Shown here: positions 23,917-28,019 of the stretch, one piece after another
How positions within the stretch are numbered: position 1 is the first letter of the stretch
Layout: every line of letters starts with the position of its first letter
Assembly: GCA_044349205.1 (NCBI GenBank)
Contig: JBIKRJ010000007.1
Location: 1-28,019, forward strand
Reading direction: 5' to 3'
Length of the DNA: 28,019 nucleotides
Source: UBA9547 sp044349205
GTDB lineage: Bacteria; Bacteroidota; Bacteroidia; Cytophagales; UBA9547
The notes under the pieces: generated by a model
What the model saw: the letters and a program-made list of their open reading frames with translations, nothing else
Databases searched by the model: none
Told to the model about the DNA's origin: nothing
Program-made: the position numbers and the translations under genes

Positions 23917-24795
23917 ATGCAAATGAACCCCTACCGTTTACCCACTTCTTCCGATCTTTTGCGAAAGCTAACCGAAGAATTGGAAGTGCTGTACGGAAAG
24001 AATGAGGCCAAGTCTATCAGCTTTTTGCTAATCGAAAATATTTTTGGCTGGTACAAGACCTATGTGATTGCTGGTGAACCTTTAGAAGGCTTTTCCGACG
24101 CCATTTTCGAAAGAATTGCGTCGCACATGACTCGCTTAAAAAAATTCGAACCCATTCAATATGTACTGAACGAAGCCCATTTTTATGGCCGCAAGTATTA
24201 CGTAGATTCTTCGGTGCTGGTTCCAAGACCCGAAACTGAAGAGCTAGTCTCGCTCATCATAAGCCAACACAAAAGCAAATCGGAAATAAAAATTATTGAC
24301 ATAGGCACGGGTAGTGGCTGTATTTCGATCACGTTGGACAAGGAAATGCCCCCCACCGAAGTATATGCCATGGAAATAAACAAAGATGCGCTAAACATTG
24401 CCAGGAAAAATGCCTCACTACTCAATTCCAAGGTGATGTTTGTGCAAGACGATATTTTCAATTTTCAGCCAAGCTACCCCATGTTCGATGTGGTAGTAAG
24501 CAATCCACCTTATGTGACCGAATCAGAAAAAGGGCTGATGCACAAAAATGTACTGGACTATGAGCCTTCAATTGCGCTTTTTGTTCCCGACGAAGATCCT
24601 GTTCGCTATTACCAAGCTATCGTCCAATTTTGTGACTACTATTTGTTGGAAGGTGGAAAAATATATTTGGAAATAAACGAACGCCTTGGAAACAAAGTGA
24701 TGGATGTATTGCGCCAACGCAATTACAAAGAAATATACCTGTTCAAGGATTTCAACAACAAAAACAGGATTGTGTCGGCCGTGAAAAGTAACTGA
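23917..24795 (+). CDS. prmC: Release factor glutamine methyltransferase PrmC
   Basis: A 292-residue SAM-dependent enzyme that methylates the Gln of the GGQ motif in release factors RF1 and RF2. The N-terminal helical domain (about 1-85) binds the release factor. The catalytic domain has VLVPRPETEELV at 100-111, the SAM loop IDIGTGSGCISI at 127-138 and NPPY at 196-199, which grips the target glutamine. The length is normal. A second ATG two codons downstream is equally possible. The next gene follows after 8 bp. Confidence 0.94.
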   Translation: MQMNPYRLPTSSDLLRKLTEELEVLYGKNEAKSISFLLIENIFGWYKTYVIAGEPLEGFSDAIFERIASHMTRLKKFEPIQYVLNEAHFYGRKYYVDSSVLVPRPETEELVSLIISQHKSKSEIKIIDIGTGSGCISITLDKEMPPTEVYAMEINKDALNIARKNASLLNSKVMFVQDDIFNFQPSYPMFDVVVSNPPYVTESEKGLMHKNVLDYEPSIALFVPDEDPVRYYQAIVQFCDYYLLEGGKIYLEINERLGNKVMDVLRQRNYKEIYLFKDFNNKNRIVSAVKSN

Positions 24796-24803
24796 TTTTG
24801 ACG

Positions 24804-26162
24804 ATGGGTTTCTTCCAAAGTATCGACCCTTTTACCTTACAAATAGTCGAGGCACATGCGTGGCATTCTTCGAAAGAAATCGCAACGAAAATAACCAAAG
24901 CCGACACAGCCTTTTCTCATTGGAGGAAATTAACACCCCAGCAAAAAGGTGCATTTTTTATAAAGCTATCGGCCGTTCTGCTTAAAAACAAGCTTTATTA
25001 TGCCCAAATGGCCACCACCGAAATGGGCAAGCCCATCAAAGAAGCCTTGACCGAAGTGGAAAAATGTGCGCTCGTCTGCGAATATTACGCCAAAAATGCC
25101 CATAACTACACCCAAGACCAAATTATTGCAACCGAAGCACAAAAAACCTACATCACTTTTCAGCCCCTTGGTATCATTTTGGGCATTATGCCATGGAATT
25201 TTCCCTTTTGGCAAGTGTTTCGTTTTGCCATTCCAACCCTCACAGCTGGCAATACCGTATTGCTGAAACATGCGCCAAACGTGTTGGGCTGCGCCAAAAT
25301 GATTGAAACAGCATTTGTAGAAGCAGGCTTCCCCGAAGGTGTTTTCCAGATCTTGATTACTGATACCAATTCGGTAAAAAGCATTTTGGAAGACAGCCGA
25401 GTGAAAGGGGTAAGCCTGACAGGAAGTGAAAAGGCAGGGCGTATAGTGGGTGCTTTGGCAGGTGCCAATCTCAAAAAATCGGTATTGGAACTAGGCGGTA
25501 GCGATGCTTTTTTGGTGCTGAAAGATGCCAATATAAAAAAAGCGGCCGAAGTTGGGTTGCAGTCGCGCATGCAAAACGCAGGGCAAGTGTGCATTTCGGC
25601 AAAGCGATTTATTGTAGAAGCATCTGTAAAAGAAAAGTTTGTAGAGGAAGTGCTGAATCGAATTACCGAATGGAAGCCTGCCGACCCAAAATTAGAAAGC
25701 ACCAAAATGGGCCCTATGGCACGCATTGATCTGGCCGAAAATATCGAAAAGCAATATCGAACAAGTTTGGAGCAAGGTGCGGTGGCACTCACTCCCTTTC
25801 ATAGAGAGCAGTGTTTGGTACAACCCATGATTTTGGATGAAGTACACCCAAATACCGTTGCTTTTTGTGAAGAAACTTTTGGGCCACTTGTCGCCATTGC
25901 CACCGTTGAAAACGAACAAGAAGCCCTTGCATGGGCAAACAAAAGCGCCTTTGGTTTGGGAGCCACTATTTTTAGCGAGGATATCGCCAAAGCAGAACAA
26001 CTTGCCTTGCAAATAAATGCCGGTATAGTGTTTGTAAACGCTCAAGTAAAATCCGACCCTCGATTTCCCATTGGCGGCATCAATAATTCAGGATACGGTC
26101 GCGAACTATCTGTTTTGGGAGTCCAAGAATTTACCAATCCTAAAACAATATACATTGCCTAA
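24804..26162 (+). CDS. NAD(P)-dependent aldehyde dehydrogenase, succinate-semialdehyde type
   Basis: A cytosolic dehydrogenase of about 452 residues. It has PLGIILGIMPWNFPFWQ at 121-137 for cofactor binding, GSEKAG at 207-212, the general base Glu229 (LELGGSD) and the catalytic nucleophile Cys263 (NAGQVCISAKR). The length (~450) and the NFPFWQ and NAGQVCIS forms match the shorter YneI/Sad-GabD group, which oxidises succinate semialdehyde and similar aldehydes; the exact substrate cannot be fixed from sequence. The ATG at 24804 is chosen over the TTG at 24798. It lies 8 bp after prmC and ends in a terminator hairpin at 26203. Confidence 0.88.
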   Translation: MGFFQSIDPFTLQIVEAHAWHSSKEIATKITKADTAFSHWRKLTPQQKGAFFIKLSAVLLKNKLYYAQMATTEMGKPIKEALTEVEKCALVCEYYAKNAHNYTQDQIIATEAQKTYITFQPLGIILGIMPWNFPFWQVFRFAIPTLTAGNTVLLKHAPNVLGCAKMIETAFVEAGFPEGVFQILITDTNSVKSILEDSRVKGVSLTGSEKAGRIVGALAGANLKKSVLELGGSDAFLVLKDANIKKAAEVGLQSRMQNAGQVCISAKRFIVEASVKEKFVEEVLNRITEWKPADPKLESTKMGPMARIDLAENIEKQYRTSLEQGAVALTPFHREQCLVQPMILDEVHPNTVAFCEETFGPLVAIATVENEQEALAWANKSAFGLGATIFSEDIAKAEQLALQINAGIVFVNAQVKSDPRFPIGGINNSGYGRELSVLGVQEFTNPKTIYIA

Positions 26163-26202
26163 TTTTCTTTCAATGGGCAAAATCTAAACTGATTTCCAAT
26201 TT

Positions 26203-26228
26203 TTTAGGCTTACCTAAATTTTTATTTT
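26203..26228 (+). terminator. Probable terminator after the aldehyde dehydrogenase gene
   Basis: TTTAGG (26203-26208) and CCTAAA (26213-26218) form a six-base-pair stem around CTTA, followed by TTTTTATTTT. The stem is short and AT-rich at the base, so termination may be moderate. Confidence 0.6.
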
Positions 26229-26257
26229 GATAAATATTGTATTTTCTTTTAGTTTTG
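26226..26257 (+). promoter_or_regulatory. Promoter of the TonB-dependent receptor gene
   Basis: TAGTTTTG at 26250-26257 matches the -7 consensus TAnnTTTG and TTTG at 26226-26229 sits 20 bp upstream. Transcription would start near 26264, leaving a leader of only about 12 nt before the ATG at 26276. Confidence 0.6.
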
Positions 26258-26275
26258 TGTTACAATTTTTTATAA

Positions 26276-28019
26276 ATGCCCTTAATTCTACTGTATTTCT
26301 GTCTTTTTATAACCGCCTTTTCGGCATTAGGGCAAGAAAAGGGTGTTTTGCGCGGAAAAATAACCGGTGTATCTGGCGAAAAAGTAGAGTTTGCAAATAT
26401 CGTGGTCATAGGGCAATCGTTGGGCACTACAACCGACAGCTCGGGAAACTATTTTTTGGCATTGCCAGAGGGAAATTACAAGATAAAATTTTCATGTATC
26501 GGATTTGTTTCGGAAGAAAGAACGGCCAAAATAATGGCAGGCAAAACGACCAAGCTCGATATAGCTCTTGAAGAAATGGAAAACAGGGCACAAGAAGTGG
26601 TCGTGACGGGCACTATGCAAGAATCGTACAAGGCTGCATCGGTAACGCCAGTAGAAATATACACCCCAAAGCTTTTTCAGAAAAACCCTAGCCCAAACCT
26701 TTTCAATGCACTGCAAATGGTAAACGGGGTGCGCCCACAACTGAACTGCAATGTGTGCAATACCGGCGATATACATATCAACGGGATGGAAGGGCCTTAT
26801 ACGATGGTGCTTATAGATGGTATGCCCATTGTGAGCTCGCTTTCCACTGTGTACGGACTTATGGGCATTCCAAATGGAATTGTAGAAAGGATAGAAGTGG
26901 TAAAAGGCCCCGCATCAACGCTTTATGGGTCGGAAGCAGTAGGTGGTGTGGTAAACGTGATAACGAAAAATCCCACAAAAGCCCCTACCCTTTACAGCGA
27001 TTTCAATGCCAATACATGGGGCGAATACAATACCGACCTTTCTGCCAAATGGAAACACGGGAAAGTAAATTCACTTGTTAGCCTCAATTATTTCAACTTT
27101 AAAAACAGGATAGACAAGAACAAAGATGGATTTACCGACATGACCTTACAAGACCGTATTTCCATTTTCAGCAAATGGAGTTTCGAACGAAAAGAAAATA
27201 GGCTAGCTACACTTGGAATTAGGTTGCTGTACGAAGACCGTTTTGGTGGTCAAACCAACTTTCGCAATCAGTTTCGTGGCACCGATTCGATATATGGCGA
27301 AAGTATTTATACCAAGAGGGCAGAACTGATTGGCGCCTACCAACTACCGTTTAAAAAGCAAAATGTTGTTTTATATTATTCCTACAATTTTCACGACCAA
27401 AATTCGGCCTATGGTACGGCCTTCTTTTTGGCCAAACAGCAGGTTGCTTTTGGGCAATTGGTATGGACTAAAAAACTGGGAAAAAGTCACCAATTGGTGG
27501 TGGGCACCGCCGTTCGTTATACTTCTTACACAGACAATACTGCTGCAAGCCGTTGGCCCCAAGACAGCAGCAAATACAAATGGGCAAACACGCTTTTGCC
27601 AGGAATTTTTTGGCAAGACGAGGTTGCAATTTCGTCCAAAAGCAAATTGCTAGTGGGCAGCAGATTGGATGTGCACCCTATTCATGGTTACATCCTGAGT
27701 CCGCGTCTAGGTTACAAACTCCAGCCACATCGGTATCATAGTCTAAGGTTGAATACGGGCAACGGTTTTAGGGTGTTGAACGTGTTTACGGAAGACCATG
27801 CTGCCCTAACAGGTGCGCGCAAAGTGGTTTTTGAAGAAAATTTACAACCCGAAAAATCGTGGAACGGCAATGTAAATTATACAGCCTACTTACCCTTTGA
27901 AAAGGGCTTTATTAATCTCGACGCATCGCTTTTTTACAATTATTTTAGCAACAAAATAATACCCGACTATTTGTCCGATGCCAACAAAATCGTGTACAAA
28001 AATCTTGAGGGCTATGCTA
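26276..28019 (+). CDS. TonB-dependent outer-membrane receptor (partial, runs off the window)
   Basis: The frame from ATG 26276 stays open to the window edge (581 codons seen); an in-frame TAA lies immediately before the ATG. Residues 1-20 are a signal peptide ending ALGQ. About 23-100 is a CarboxypepD_reg-like domain (LRGKITGVSGEKVEFANIVV, then DSSGNYFLALPEGNYKI). About 105-230 is the plug (VVVTGTMQES, VLIDGMPIV, ERIEVVKGPASTLYGSEA, GGVVNVITKNP). The barrel starts after about 230. An unusual pair, Cys158 and Cys161 (LNCNVCNTGDIHINGM), sits in the plug. It resembles receptors for metal complexes or cobalamin rather than SusC, and no SusD gene is seen within the window. The transported ligand is unknown. 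Confidence 0.9.
   Translation, partial: MPLILLYFCLFITAFSALGQEKGVLRGKITGVSGEKVEFANIVVIGQSLGTTTDSSGNYFLALPEGNYKIKFSCIGFVSEERTAKIMAGKTTKLDIALEEMENRAQEVVVTGTMQESYKAASVTPVEIYTPKLFQKNPSPNLFNALQMVNGVRPQLNCNVCNTGDIHINGMEGPYTMVLIDGMPIVSSLSTVYGLMGIPNGIVERIEVVKGPASTLYGSEAVGGVVNVITKNPTKAPTLYSDFNANTWGEYNTDLSAKWKHGKVNSLVSLNYFNFKNRIDKNKDGFTDMTLQDRISIFSKWSFERKENRLATLGIRLLYEDRFGGQTNFRNQFRGTDSIYGESIYTKRAELIGAYQLPFKKQNVVLYYSYNFHDQNSAYGTAFFLAKQQVAFGQLVWTKKLGKSHQLVVGTAVRYTSYTDNTAASRWPQDSSKYKWANTLLPGIFWQDEVAISSKSKLLVGSRLDVHPIHGYILSPRLGYKLQPHRYHSLRLNTGNGFRVLNVFTEDHAALTGARKVVFEENLQPEKSWNGNVNYTAYLPFEKGFINLDASLFYNYFSNKIIPDYLSDANKIVYKNLEGYA

Noticed and set aside
25160..25792. 210-codon open frame antisense to the aldehyde dehydrogenase
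   Set aside because: It mirrors a strongly conserved catalytic region (including the Cys and Glu motifs) on the plus strand and has no start context or family resemblance.
26492..27741. Several short open frames on both strands within the TonB receptor region, suggesting a broken gene
   Set aside because: The frame from ATG 26276 is open without a stop to the window end and carries all plug motifs in order, so there is no frameshift; it is only cut by the window edge.
1..28019. CRISPR arrays, insertion sequences, phage genes, tRNA or rRNA genes
   Set aside because: I looked for regularly spaced repeats, transposase or integrase motifs and cloverleaf or rRNA signatures and saw none; the window reads as core chromosome.

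Overview
This window looks like an ordinary chromosomal segment of a Bacteroidota bacterium, most likely of the Cytophagales type. The evidence is moderate-to-low GC, promoters of the Bacteroidota form TTTG-N19/20-TAnnTTTG, weak Shine-Dalgarno signals, a GH9 cellulase with a type IX secretion (Por) C-terminal sorting domain, a CarboxypepD_reg-like/TonB-dependent receptor, and Bacteroidota-style polysaccharide deacetylase, GNAT and DUF2520 proteins. I see no insertion sequence, prophage, CRISPR array, tRNA or rRNA. I did not find a convincing new defence or mobile system.

Layout, left to right. Positions 1-4350 hold a multi-spanning GT-C-like membrane protein (+), a secreted helix-hairpin-helix/beta-barrel protein (-) whose 3' end overlaps it by 29 bp, and a membrane-anchored coiled-coil protein (+) that ends at a strong terminator. 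Positions 4395-6741 (-) are a tight operon read in the order small transaldolase, a 70-residue unknown protein, ftsE, and a DUF2520 Rossmann protein. The gap at 6742-7027 contains the small SRP RNA (ffs, -) with a near-perfect promoter; it was found from its sequence and fold and encodes no protein.

Positions 7028-11118 (+) hold a polysaccharide-deacetylase-like protein, a FemAB/GNAT-type acyltransferase, queA and ispD. ispD converges on ppk1 with overlapping stop codons. Positions 11115-16214 (-) are read as LysE-type exporter, lone DppB-like ABC permease, hemE and ppk1. Positions 16229-18920 (-) are the translation cluster rplM-rpsI-rpsB-tsf, with a consensus promoter, a 5'-terminal leader hairpin, an intercistronic hairpin before tsf and a strong terminator after it.

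Positions 19081-23784 (+) form a carbohydrate cluster: a GT4 glycosyltransferase, a secreted GH9 cellulase with a T9SS tail, and a secreted CE2-like SGNH esterase. The last two plausibly act together on acetylated plant or matrix glucans and hemicelluloses. prmC and an aldehyde dehydrogenase of the succinate-semialdehyde type follow as a probable two-gene unit with a terminator. The window ends inside a TonB-dependent receptor that starts at 26276 with its own promoter; its plug carries an unusual CxxC pair.
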